Origin: Clostridia bacterium
Lineage (GTDB): Bacteria > Bacillota_A > Clostridia > Oscillospirales > Acutalibacteraceae
Direction: 5' to 3'
Length of the DNA stretch: 64,000 bases
NCBI GenBank assembly: GCA_009930155.1
Contig: RZYX01000002.1
Span: 1-64,000 of the forward strand
Part shown: piece after piece, positions 43,015 to 51,472 of the stretch
How positions within the stretch are numbered: the stretch's first letter is position 1
How the letters are laid out: each line of letters opens with the position of its first letter
Made by a program: the position numbers and the translations under genes
The notes under the pieces: model-generated
Database searches by the model: none
What the model saw: the letters and a program-made list of their open reading frames with translations, nothing else
What the model was told of the DNA's origin: nothing

Positions 43015-44721
43015 ATGAACAACTATGAAACAAAGTACACCCCCTTCAAACCTGTTGACATCAAAAGCCGTCAATGGCCATCAAAAGCAATAACAAAAGC
43101 TCCTATTTGGTGCAGTGTTGATTTGCGTGACGGAAACCAAGCTCTTATTGACCCTATGAATGTTTCGGAAAAACTTGAACTTTTTAAAACACTTGTTGAC
43201 CTCGGAATTAAGGAAATTGAGGTTGGATTCCCAGCTGCCTCACAAACAGAATATGATATTTTGCGTACACTTATTGATGACGGACATATCCCTGATGATG
43301 TTACCATTCAGGTTCTTGTTCAGGCTCGTGAGCACCTTATACGCAAGACTTTTGATGCTGTTAAGGGTGCAAAAAATGTAATAATACACTTTTATAATTC
43401 AACATCTACATTACAGCGTAAAGTTGTTTTTAAAAAGGATATGCAAGGTATAATAGACATTGCAAAAGATGGAGCAACGCTTATAAAAGAGCTTGCAGAC
43501 CAAGCCAAGGCAGAAAATGATATGAACATTCGATTTGAATATTCTCCTGAAAGCTTTTCAGGAACAGAGCCTGACAATTCCGTTTTAATCTGTGAAAAAG
43601 TTATGGAGGCACTCGGTGCAAGCGAAGACAACAAAGTTATTTTAAATTTACCTAGCACCGTTGAATGCAGCACTCCAAACGGCTATGCAGACCAAATCGA
43701 ATATTTTTGCACTCATATCTCAAACCCACAAAATGCTATAATAAGCCTTCACCCGCACAACGACAGAGGAACAGCAATTGCCTCTGCGGAACTTGGAATG
43801 CTTGCGGGAGCCCAAAGAGTTGAGGGCACATTGTTTGGCAACGGCGAGCGTACGGGTAATGTCGACATCATAACACTTGCTCTTAATATGCATACGCAAG
43901 GCGTCAACCCAATGCTTGACATTTCAAACATCAACGCTATTCGTGAGGTGTATGAACGCACTACAAGAATGCGTGTTCACGAAAGACACCCATATGCTGG
44001 CGACCTTGTATTTACCGCTTTTTCAGGCTCACATCAAGATGCAATCAGCAAGGGTAAATCGTATATGAAAGAATCAAAATCACCACAGTGGGAAGTTCCG
44101 TATCTGCCGATTGACCCTGCCGATATTGGCCGAGAGTACGACCCTGTTATTCGCATTAACAGTCAGTCTGGAAAAAGTGGTGCTGCATATATTATCGAAA
44201 ATCAATTTGGTTTCTTCCTCCCAAAACCTATGCAAATCGAGTTTGGTAACGCTGTTAAAGCATATTGCGACCAAAAAGGAACAGAAATCAGCAACAACGA
44301 TATTTATGACATATTCAAAAAAGAATATCTTGATATCTCTGGCCCATACGTGCTTTTAAACCACAAATTCCATGAAACATCCGAGGTTAACGATACTTCT
44401 CCAAAGGTTGTTTTTGAAGGACTTCTTAAGCACAATGGCAATGAGCCTGTTAAAATTTCTGGCAACGGTAATGGACCCATTGATGCATTTTTCAGTGCGC
44501 TTTCAAAAGTTGGCATAACTGGATACAAGTTCATTGATTACCGTGAACATTCCATATCAATTGGTTCTGACGCAAAAGCTGTTTCATACATTCAATTGTC
44601 TGACAAAAATGAAAACAACATCTTTGGAATCGGAATTTCACACAATATCACCTACGCTTCTCTTCGTGGCGTTCTGTGTGCTATCAACCGCTCTATTTTA
44701 AAACAGCAAAATGAAAAATAA
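43015..44721 (+). CDS. leuA: 2-isopropylmalate synthase (long, fungal/actinobacterial type)
   Basis: 568 residues. The TIM-barrel starts near residue 30 with WCSVDLRDGNQALIDPM (metal-binding Asp), continues with SLHPHNDRGTAIASAEL (HxH metal site) and GNGERTGNVDI; the C-terminal allosteric leucine-binding domain runs from about 430 with GNGNGPIDAFFSAL. It condenses acetyl-CoA with 2-oxoisovalerate, the first step of leucine synthesis. The length and N-terminal extension (YTPFKPVDIKSRQWPSKAIT) place it in the yeast/Corynebacterium class. No leuBCD follows; the gene is monocistronic between its T-box and a terminator. Confidence 0.97.
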   Translation: MNNYETKYTPFKPVDIKSRQWPSKAITKAPIWCSVDLRDGNQALIDPMNVSEKLELFKTLVDLGIKEIEVGFPAASQTEYDILRTLIDDGHIPDDVTIQVLVQAREHLIRKTFDAVKGAKNVIIHFYNSTSTLQRKVVFKKDMQGIIDIAKDGATLIKELADQAKAENDMNIRFEYSPESFSGTEPDNSVLICEKVMEALGASEDNKVILNLPSTVECSTPNGYADQIEYFCTHISNPQNAIISLHPHNDRGTAIASAELGMLAGAQRVEGTLFGNGERTGNVDIITLALNMHTQGVNPMLDISNINAIREVYERTTRMRVHERHPYAGDLVFTAFSGSHQDAISKGKSYMKESKSPQWEVPYLPIDPADIGREYDPVIRINSQSGKSGAAYIIENQFGFFLPKPMQIEFGNAVKAYCDQKGTEISNNDIYDIFKKEYLDISGPYVLLNHKFHETSEVNDTSPKVVFEGLLKHNGNEPVKISGNGNGPIDAFFSALSKVGITGYKFIDYREHSISIGSDAKAVSYIQLSDKNENNIFGIGISHNITYASLRGVLCAINRSILKQQNEK

Positions 44722-44795
44722 TTAAAACAATTTAGTAATAGCACATGAAAATCAATTGCTAGAAATAACGCAAGTAAATACCCGTTAAAACAAAA

Positions 44796-44830
44796 CAAAA
44801 ACCACGATACATAAATGTACCGTGGTTTTT
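44796..44830. terminator. Bidirectional terminator between leuA and the minus-strand membrane gene
   Basis: AAAAACCACG-TACA/TGTA-CGTGGTTTTT hairpin with T-runs on both strands, between the convergent genes. Confidence 0.88.
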
Positions 44831-44852
44831 GTTTTATCATTTAGTTGTTTTA

Positions 44853-45386
44853 TCAACCCACAAACGAAGCTATTATATAAGGGAATCCAAAAGCAAATGC
44901 TATAGATGTGAGAAAGGTTATTCCAAATCTGTCAAGCAATGCACCTACATACATAATACCTGCAGGAATTGCAAGAAAAATCTTCGACACCATAGATGCA
45001 GTACTTTCTTCTCCATAAAGGCTTTCCCACATTGAGTATACATCTTCCATCATAGGAAACATATTGGTAAAAAAGGAGATTCCAAAGTACAACAAAAGGA
45101 TTGAAATTAAATTGTATTTACCAAAATAAAACACATTAATTGTTGCGGGAGCAATCGCCAAAAGTCCACAAAACAGACTTAATATAAAAGGCATAAAGCA
45201 AACGCCAAAGCTTTTGCGACCCTTTACCATTTCGTGTTCAATATGCCCGCACAACTCGTTTGGCTGAAGCGACCTTATATCCTCTACTGGAATTTCATAA
45301 AGTCTGCATGTAAGGTGCTCTAAAAAAGCCTTAAACACCGCACCAGGAAAAGTAATGTATTTAATTATTGTATAAATCAGTTCCAT
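44853..45386 (-). CDS. Membrane protein resembling M50-like metalloproteases but lacking HExxH
   Basis: 177 residues with about four membrane helices. The N-terminal FPGAVFKAFLEHLTCRLYEI followed by PVEDIR and the GHIEHE motif resemble a group of small integral-membrane metalloprotease-like proteins (PG..HE..H..CRL....V, then GYV.HE). Here the HExxH positions read KAFLE, so zinc binding and proteolysis are unlikely. That alignment is from memory and should be tested. The start overlaps the upstream TPR gene by 10 bases, so the two proteins are probably made together and may form a membrane complex. Confidence 0.6.
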   Translation of the reverse strand: MELIYTIIKYITFPGAVFKAFLEHLTCRLYEIPVEDIRSLQPNELCGHIEHEMVKGRKSFGVCFMPFILSLFCGLLAIAPATINVFYFGKYNLISILLLYFGISFFTNMFPMMEDVYSMWESLYGEESTASMVSKIFLAIPAGIMYVGALLDRFGITFLTSIAFAFGFPYIIASFVG

Positions 45387-47029
45387 TTTATATCCCCCTC
45401 ACCCTTTTGGAAAACACTTTCAAGTGTCTTTGACCCTTCTATTATGCCAAGAACATCCGCTGACATCTGATCTCCTAAAACTTCTTCCATCTCTACATAA
45501 ATTTCTGAATCATTGCTCAAATGTGCACAAAGAGCATAAAGATTTGCGTTTGAAATATACATATACTGCACTGTCGAATTATCATAAGCGGTTTTTGCGT
45601 ATTGCAACGCTTCTTTCGGCTTGCCATCAATCAATAAGATAATTGCCATCTGATGATTAAGGTTAGCGTCGATTGAATTTATTGCAAGCCCATCTTTTAT
45701 GGATTTTGTCGCCTTTGCAAAATCGCCTTTAAGTCGATATGCAATTGCCGTATATGTTTTAACATTAAGATCCTCACTGTTTATTGACTCTATTGCCTCA
45801 CAATATTTAAACATATTATCATAATCCTTCATGTTTAAATACAATTCCGCAAGAGAAGGAAGATAGAGTGACGAATACTGTGGAGATGCCTTTTCCATCT
45901 TTTTAAGATGACCTAGCTGAACCTCTTTGCTTTCTTCAAACGCAAGTGCAGCATAGTACTTCCAATATTCTACCATACCCTTATCATATTTTTGCTCTTT
46001 ATCCTTATTTATACTCTCGTCAAAACTTTCTACAAAACCCTTGTAATCCTTGGCGTTTTGGAAAGACGATGAAACAATTTCATACACTTTGTTAAACTCT
46101 TCTATAGTTGTCATTGTCTGTTTCGCCTTACGATTTGAGAACGAATCAAGGTTTTCGCCACTATAGTATTTACCTATAAAACTTTCAGTGTTTTCATAAT
46201 ACTCTACACCTATTTTGTTATAAAGTTCAATCTCGTTTTCTAAAATCTTTTTGCCTATTACTTTTTGATTTAATTTTAACTGCGTATTTATTTCCTCATA
46301 AGCCATAACTGCTGAATACAGTTTCTTATCTTTTACAAGAGCTTGTGCTTTTGCAACTTGGCTAAAAGTTCCCCATTCTTGAGAAAGTTGCCAACTTGAT
46401 AAAAGCAAAACCGCTATAACCATAATCGGCGTAACTATTTCAGAAAACTTAAAAGGATGCTTTTTCATTAATTCTCTGCACTCACTGCAATAAGGATTGC
46501 TCTGTGAAACACTTTTGTCCCTAGCTCGCTCACCACAAACTTCACAAAGGTCATCTTCATCAATATGTGACGCTTCCTTTGCCTCGTGAACCTCTTTGCG
46601 TGCAGTTTTAACAAGCTCATTCCAATCCCCTGTTTCTGGATTTTCCAAAAGATTGTTAACCTCCTGCTGAACAAGGCTTTTTATAGTTTCAAGCTCTTGT
46701 ACTATAAGCTCATCCTCATTCTCTTGCACTGGTTTTTCTGCTACTTCTTCCTTTGGCTGGTCAATATCTTTTTTAACCTCAGGTTTTATATCTTTTACTT
46801 GCTCCTCTTTGGGAGTATCCTGATTTTTTTCATCTACATCTGCTTTAATTTGTGACTCTTTTTTTGTTGCAGATTTATTTTTTTGCTTAGATATGCCTTT
46901 TTTATCCTCTGCATTTTTTGGCTTTGATGCTGTTGATGTCTCTTCTTCGGCCTTTGGTGTAGTTTCGTTTAGATTTTCTACTATGTCTGTGCTCTCGCCC
47001 TCAGACTTCTTTGGATTTATATCAGACAA
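45377..47029 (-). CDS. Zinc-ribbon membrane protein with TPR repeats, unknown function
   Basis: 550 residues from a TTG at 47029 with GGAGGAGG seven bases upstream. In order: a low-complexity Lys/Glu-rich region (about 1-115); a zinc-ribbon (about 160-190) with CEVCGERA and YCSECREL; one membrane helix (about 200-218); then a helical extracellular or periplasmic-side domain with TPR-like repeats (about 370-520, for example YLNMKDYDNMFKYCEAIESI and AIAYRLKGDFAKATKSIKDG). No enzyme domain. It is coupled to the following membrane protein. The zinc-ribbon plus long helical repeats suggests a scaffold, but I do not recognise a named family. Confidence 0.75.
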   Translation of the reverse strand: MSDINPKKSEGESTDIVENLNETTPKAEEETSTASKPKNAEDKKGISKQKNKSATKKESQIKADVDEKNQDTPKEEQVKDIKPEVKKDIDQPKEEVAEKPVQENEDELIVQELETIKSLVQQEVNNLLENPETGDWNELVKTARKEVHEAKEASHIDEDDLCEVCGERARDKSVSQSNPYCSECRELMKKHPFKFSEIVTPIMVIAVLLLSSWQLSQEWGTFSQVAKAQALVKDKKLYSAVMAYEEINTQLKLNQKVIGKKILENEIELYNKIGVEYYENTESFIGKYYSGENLDSFSNRKAKQTMTTIEEFNKVYEIVSSSFQNAKDYKGFVESFDESINKDKEQKYDKGMVEYWKYYAALAFEESKEVQLGHLKKMEKASPQYSSLYLPSLAELYLNMKDYDNMFKYCEAIESINSEDLNVKTYTAIAYRLKGDFAKATKSIKDGLAINSIDANLNHQMAIILLIDGKPKEALQYAKTAYDNSTVQYMYISNANLYALCAHLSNDSEIYVEMEEVLGDQMSADVLGIIEGSKTLESVFQKGEGDIKWN

Positions 47030-47062
47030 CTCGCATCCTCCTCCGCTGTATATTGTTAACAT

Positions 47063-47284
47063 TTTACCACTTTAATACAGAGTTTTCAAACACTGTGTTA
47101 AAAAATTTACAAATTTATTTTAAAGTCAAAATTGCGACATTATTTTATTTAAGAAAAACCTAGTTATCCCCGCTTTCCGCCTTACCACATTTGCATTATC
47201 TTTAATCTATAAAAAGATTAATATCATTTTAAATTAAAAAGCATATACCATTATATATATAAGCAACTTACTCTTTTACAAAAA
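47063..47284. other. Gene-free stretch between thiT and the TPR gene
   Basis: AT-rich spacer of about 220 bases holding the promoter region of the TPR gene, though no clear -35/-10 was found. No other feature seen. Confidence 0.4.
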
Positions 47285-47310
47285 TAAAACAGCCCTCAAA
47301 AAGAGAGCTG
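47285..47310 (-). terminator. Terminator of thiT
   Basis: CAGCTCTC/GAGGGCTG stem with a TTTTT loop, followed on the minus strand by TTTTATTTTTG, 45 bases after the thiT stop. Confidence 0.75.
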
Positions 47311-47354
47311 CTAAATCTAATTTTTAAAACACAAACATTAAACTCGCTAAAAGT

Positions 47355-47969
47355 TTATTCTGCTTTTTCCTTTATCTTAGCTGTTATATCTTGGCTTGTA
47401 AAGTCAAAAATCTTTCCAAGTGCAAACAATCCAATAACGGTAACTATAAGTTCTGGAATCATATAGGATGAATTATAAGTGATTGAATACTTTATGATTG
47501 CTCCAATTGTGTTTGAAGGTGCATAACTACTCCAGATTGTTACTCCACTAATAAAGTGGAATGCAAGCCGCAAAGCACTTGCAAGTACGCCACCGCAAAC
47601 AAGAGCTATAGGCTGGCTTTTAATCTTGTTTTTAAATGCTCCACCAAGTCCCAAAACGCCAAAAGCACATATGTAGTCTGAAAATGCCAAAATGATGTAA
47701 GCTCCAATTCCAGTAACATAGCTAAAGTTTTTTAGCCCAAACATCATCTGGAATATGCCCATAATAATGCCACTCAAAATGCCCCATGGAGTACCATAGC
47801 GAAATGCCAAAAGGATAATTGGCACCTGACTAAACACTGTTACGCTTCCACCAAAAGGGAACTTGATTACAGACAGTTCATTGAGAACTACTGCAATTGC
47901 AATAAGTATTGCTGTTTCTGTCAAGCGTAGTGTTTTGTTCGTCTGTTTCTTCTGGTTTTCTGATTTCAT
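47355..47969 (-). CDS. thiT: Energy-coupling factor thiamine transporter S component
   Basis: 204 residues with six membrane helices. ThiT landmarks include FPFGGSVTVFSQVPIILLAFRYG, followed by WGILSGIIMGIFQMMFG, and the C-terminal helix pair. It binds thiamine and works with a shared ECF module encoded elsewhere. The ATG at 47969 has GAGGTGA upstream. Expression is set by the TPP riboswitch and terminator in its leader, which strongly supports the thiamine assignment. Confidence 0.93.
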   Translation of the reverse strand: MKSENQKKQTNKTLRLTETAILIAIAVVLNELSVIKFPFGGSVTVFSQVPIILLAFRYGTPWGILSGIIMGIFQMMFGLKNFSYVTGIGAYIILAFSDYICAFGVLGLGGAFKNKIKSQPIALVCGGVLASALRLAFHFISGVTIWSSYAPSNTIGAIIKYSITYNSSYMIPELIVTVIGLFALGKIFDFTSQDITAKIKEKAE

Positions 47970-47982
47970 TAAAATCACCTCA

Positions 47983-48024
47983 AAATAAAATTTGCCAAGC
48001 GATAGAACAAACCGCAAGGCAAAG
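47983..48024 (-). terminator. Expression-platform terminator of the thiT riboswitch
   Basis: TTTGCC..GCG/CGC..GGCAAA stem followed by TTTTATTTT, between the TPP aptamer and the thiT ribosome site. TPP binding would favour this terminator and shut off thiT. Confidence 0.7.
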
Positions 48025-48032
48025 AAAAAAAT

Positions 48033-48152
48033 CTTCCTACGCAGGCATTATCCTGATCAGGTTCGAGCAAAGTGATAGAAATCAACACCACTAAATACTC
48101 CGGGTCCGAAAATGCATTAATTTTCGTCTCAGCCAGCTTGCACCAGCACCCC
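48033..48152 (-). promoter_or_regulatory. TPP riboswitch (thi-box)
   Basis: On the minus strand the aptamer reads GGGGTGC..., GGCTGAGA, GGACCCGG, then GAACCTGATC, GGATAATGCC and TGCGTAGGAAGA: all conserved parts of the thiamine pyrophosphate riboswitch in the right order. A non-conserved hairpin arm (P3a-like) lies between. It controls thiT. Confidence 0.97.
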
Positions 48153-48172
48153 AATATTCACTTGACGGATGC

Positions 48173-48202
48173 ATTATATCACATTAATACAAATTTTGTC
48201 AA
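48173..48202 (-). promoter_or_regulatory. Promoter of the thiT transcript
   Basis: Consensus TTGACA and TATAAT with an 18-base spacer and TGTGA before the -10, located just upstream of the TPP aptamer on the minus strand. Confidence 0.88.
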
Positions 48203-48210
48203 TATAGCTA

Positions 48211-48239
48211 TTGCATATTTTTGATTTAGGTGATAAAAT
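48211..48239 (+). promoter_or_regulatory. Promoter of typA
   Basis: TTGCAT and TAAAAT with a 17-base spacer, 40 bases before the TTG start. Back-to-back with the thiT promoter. Confidence 0.6.
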
Positions 48240-48278
48240 AATCACTTGTATTTTATAAAATCATGAGGGTGTAGAAAT

Positions 48279-50099
48279 TTGAAATTAAGAGACGACATTA
48301 GAAACATCGCTATTATTGCCCATGTTGACCACGGTAAAACAACTTTGGTTGACGAAATGTTAAAACAAAGCGGAACCTTTCGTTCAAACGAGCAGGTTGC
48401 TGAAAGAGTAATGGACTCCAATGATTTGGAAAGGGAGCGTGGTATTACCATTCTTTCCAAAAACACTTCGGTTCATTATGAAGACACAAAAATAAATATT
48501 ATTGACACTCCTGGACATGCCGATTTTGGCGGCGAAGTTGAGCGTATACTCCTTATGGTTGACGGCGTTTTGTTGCTTGTTGATGCATTTGAGGGTTGTA
48601 TGCCACAAACTCGTTTTGTACTTAAAAAAGCCTTAAGTTGCGAAAAAAAGGTTGTTGTTGTTGTTAACAAGATTGACAGACCAGGTGCTAGACCTGCTGA
48701 AGTTGTTGACGAAGTTATTGACCTTTTCATTGAGCTTGGTGCAGATGATGAGCAACTTGAATTTCCAGTTCTCTATGCTTCAGGCAGAGATGGCTATGCA
48801 TCGTTTGATGAATGTGCAACGCAGGGTGATATGCGTCCTCTATTTGACGCTATTCTTAAAAAGATTGAACCACCAAAGTGTGACTTAAATAAGCCACTTC
48901 AAATTCTTTTCTCCAGCCTTGATTATGATGACTATGTTGGCAGAATCGGTGTTGGCAGAGTAGAACGAGGCGAAGTAAAACAGGGTCAACAAGCTGTTTT
49001 ATGTAACACTGCTGGCGACAAGAGAAATATCAAAATCACAAAACTTTATCAATACGAAGGTCTTAAAAGAACTGAAGTTGAAACTGCAAAAGCAGGCGAT
49101 ATAATCGCTGTTGCAGGAATTGCTGATCTTAACATTGGCGAAACAGCCTGTTCACCAGATTGCATTGAGCCAATCGAGTTTATAAAGATTGATGAACCAA
49201 CAATTTCAATGAACTTTATAGTTAACAATAGTCCTTTTGCTGGTAAAGAAGGTAAATTTGTAACCTCTCGTAACATTCGTGACAGACTTTTTAAAGAAGT
49301 TGAAACCAATGTTAGTATGCGTGTTGAGGAAACTGAATCAACCGATACATTCAAAGTTTCAGGCAGAGGCGAATTGCATCTTTCTATTCTTATTGAAACA
49401 ATGAGAAGAGAAGGATATGAAGTTCAAGTTTCTCGCCCAAAAGTAATTTTCAAAGAGATTGAAGGAAAGACTTGCGAACCTATGGAAATCCTTGCTGTTG
49501 AAGTACCAGAAGAATATGTTGGTGCTGTTATCGAAAAGCTTGGCTCCCGCAAGGCAGAACTTACTGATATGTCTATAAATGATGGCGGAACAACACATAT
49601 AGAATTTAGAATCCCTTCAAGAGGTCTTATCGGTTATCGTGCAGAGTTTTTGACAGATACTAACGGCAACGGCATAATGAACCAGATTTTTGACGGTTAC
49701 GATGAATACAAAGGTAGCATCATAACAAGAGAGCGTGGTTCTATCGTTGTTCATGAATCAGGAGAAAGCACAGGCTACGGCTTGTTTAACACACAGGATA
49801 GAGGCAAGTTATTTATCGGTGCTGGCATCCCTGTTTATGAAGGTATGATTGTTGGCGAATGTGCAAAAAATGAAGATATAGTCTGCAATGTTTGCAGAAA
49901 AAAACAACTTACAAACACTCGTGCTTCTGGTTCAGATGATTCATTAAGGCTCATTCCTCACACAGTTTTAAGCCTTGAACAATGCATGGAATTTATAAAA
50001 GACGATGAATTACTTGAAGTTACTCCTAAGTCTCTTCGTCTTCGCAAAACAGTATTGTCAAAGGACCTTCGCATGAAACAAACACATAAAAAGGGTTGA
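48279..50099 (+). CDS. typA: Ribosome-associated GTPase TypA/BipA
   Basis: 606 residues. G1 [11 protein letters not shown]2 ERGITIL, G3 DTPGHADF and G4 NKIDR are intact; the domain order is that of EF-G-like BipA, and the C-terminal domain contains [16 protein letters not shown] and [11 protein letters not shown], specific to BipA. It assists 50S assembly and stress or cold growth. It starts at TTG with GAGGGTG upstream. The following amidohydrolase starts at or just past its stop codon. Confidence 0.97.
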   Translation: MKLRDDIRNIAIIAHVDHGKTTLVDEMLKQSGTFRSNEQVAERVMDSNDLERERGITILSKNTSVHYEDTKINIIDTPGHADFGGEVERILLMVDGVLLLVDAFEGCMPQTRFVLKKALSCEKKVVVVVNKIDRPGARPAEVVDEVIDLFIELGADDEQLEFPVLYASGRDGYASFDECATQGDMRPLFDAILKKIEPPKCDLNKPLQILFSSLDYDDYVGRIGVGRVERGEVKQGQQAVLCNTAGDKRNIKITKLYQYEGLKRTEVETAKAGDIIAVAGIADLNIGETACSPDCIEPIEFIKIDEPTISMNFIVNNSPFAGKEGKFVTSRNIRDRLFKEVETNVSMRVEETESTDTFKVSGRGELHLSILIETMRREGYEVQVSRPKVIFKEIEGKTCEPMEILAVEVPEEYVGAVIEKLGSRKAELTDMSINDGGTTHIEFRIPSRGLIGYRAEFLTDTNGNGIMNQIFDGYDEYKGSIITRERGSIVVHESGESTGYGLFNTQDRGKLFIGAGIPVYEGMIVGECAKNEDIVCNVCRKKQLTNTRASGSDDSLRLIPHTVLSLEQCMEFIKDDELLEVTPKSLRLRKTVLSKDLRMKQTHKKG

Positions 50100-50104
50100 T
50101 TTCT

Positions 50105-50899
50105 TTGGTAATAGATTTTCATACTCACGCTTTTCCAGAAAAAATTGCAAAATCTGCTATTTCAACGCTTGCCTATCGTTGCGGTAATTGTTATCCAAAA
50201 CACGAAGGCACGATTGATTCGTTGATGCAAAAAATAAAACAAAGCAAATGTGATAAAGCAGTTGTCCTGAACATTGCAACTAATCCAAAGCAGCAAAAAA
50301 ATGTTAATGACTTTGCAATTTCTTTGCTTTCAATCCCTGATGTTATTCCGTTTGGCTCTGTTCATCCTGACAGCGATAATGCAATTGAGGAGCTAATCAG
50401 ATTAAAAGAAGCAGGAATAAAAGGAATAAAATTGCACCCAAACTATCAAAACTTTTTTGTTGATGATGAAAGACTTTTTCCAATCTACGAAAAGGTGGCG
50501 GAACTTGGACTTATCACTGTTTTTCACTCAGGAGTAGACATTGGTCTTCCCGACCCTATTAGCTGTACACCTGACAGACTTTTAAAGATTTTACCGATTT
50601 TTAAAGGAACCCCAGTTGTTGCCGCTCACATGGGCGGATATTTATTGTGGCAAGAGGTTTTACATAAACTTGCGGGTACAGAAATTTATTTAGACACCTC
50701 TTATTCATTTAGCCGTACACCTCCTCCTTGGGCAAACCAAATCATACAAAAACATGGTGCGGATAAAATTTTGTTTGGTAGCGATACGCCATGGAGCAGT
50801 ACAGAAGATGAAATAAGATTTATTGAAAGTCTTGATTTGACTGAGCAGCAAAAAGAACAGATTTATTATAAAAACGCAGCAAAATTGCTGGGTATATGA
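50105..50899 (+). CDS. Amidohydrolase family protein
   Basis: About 264 residues. The N-terminal DFHTHAFPEKIA carries the HxH metal motif, with KGIKLHPNYQNFF (Lys/His) near 115, FHSGVDIG near 140, VAAHMGGYLLWQ near 178 and the final metal ligand in LFGSDTPWSS near 222. It is a TIM-barrel metal hydrolase or decarboxylase of the PF04909 type; the substrate is unknown. The TTG at 50105 has AAAGGG upstream; a TTG at 50096 overlaps the typA stop and is also possible. Cotranscribed with typA. Confidence 0.85.
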   Translation: MVIDFHTHAFPEKIAKSAISTLAYRCGNCYPKHEGTIDSLMQKIKQSKCDKAVVLNIATNPKQQKNVNDFAISLLSIPDVIPFGSVHPDSDNAIEELIRLKEAGIKGIKLHPNYQNFFVDDERLFPIYEKVAELGLITVFHSGVDIGLPDPISCTPDRLLKILPIFKGTPVVAAHMGGYLLWQEVLHKLAGTEIYLDTSYSFSRTPPPWANQIIQKHGADKILFGSDTPWSSTEDEIRFIESLDLTEQQKEQIYYKNAAKLLGI

Positions 50900-50904
50900 T
50901 TTTT

Positions 50905-50944
50905 AAACTCGCTGATTGTTAATTTGTCAGCGAGTTTTTTATTA
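50905..50944 (+). terminator. Terminator after the typA-amidohydrolase unit
   Basis: AAACTCGCTGA/TCAGCGAGTTT stem followed by TTTATT, six bases after the stop. Confidence 0.9.
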
Positions 50945-51011
50945 TTTATTATTAACAATAATTATTATTCATTGTTTTTAGAGTTTATGTTTTTACTATT
51001 ACTATTGTTCA

Positions 51012-51384
51012 TTTCTTTGCTCGCCAAAGAAACGAACATAACACATAAAAACTATAAATATAAAATAAATTATACTTGCAAATAATCTACAACTACCTAG
51101 TAACCAACTGGAAGGGAGTCACGGGGGAACCCCGACTGAATGCGTGCTGAGGGTTTCCCCCGTGTCATTTTCTTTGGTTCGTTTCTTTGATGACGCAAAG
51201 AAATGAACATAACACATAAAAACTATAAATATAAAATAAATTATACTTGCAAATAATCTACAACTACCTCGTAACCAACTGGATGGGGGGCACGGGGGAA
51301 AACCGACTGAAAGCGAGCAGAGGGTTTCCCCCGTGTCATTTTCTTTGGTTCGTTTCTTTGATGACACAAAGAAATGAACATAAC
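51012..51384. repeat. Tandem 171-bp intergenic repeat with two hairpins per unit
   Basis: Two nearly identical units (51034-51204 and 51205-51375), flanked by partial copies on each side (51012-51033 and 51376-51384). Each unit holds a G/C-rich palindrome (CACGGGGGAA..TTTCCCCCGTG) and a TTTCTTTG..CAAAGAAA hairpin, joined by an AT-rich linker. Differences between copies are mostly in hairpin loops or compensate each other. A frame of 110 codons on the minus strand is made by the repeat and is not a gene. It looks like a dispersed, REP/MITE-like intergenic element; other copies cannot be checked here. Confidence 0.85.
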
Positions 51385-51412
51385 GCCTAAGAAAATCATC
51401 AATATAAAACAC

Positions 51413-51448
51413 AAAAACCCGCTGATGAATCAACACCAGCGGGTTTTT
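51413..51448 (-). terminator. Terminator of the EF-G-like gene
   Basis: AAAAACCCGCTG/CAGCGGGTTTTT hairpin with T-runs on both strands, 25 bases past the stop. Confidence 0.9.
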
Positions 51449-51472
51449 CAATATTAATTATAAATCAAACTA

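Noticed and set aside
46586..46855. Open frame antisense to the TPR gene
   Set aside because: It mirrors the Lys/Glu-rich low-complexity part of the real gene and has no start signals.
51012..51384. Possible CRISPR-like array
   Set aside because: The repeats are 171 bp, contiguous, with no unique spacers of regular length and no cas genes.
51119..51451. Open frame of 110 codons on the minus strand
   Set aside because: It is built entirely from the tandem repeat, carries duplicated peptide segments that mirror the DNA repeat, runs through the EF-G-like terminator and has no ribosome site.
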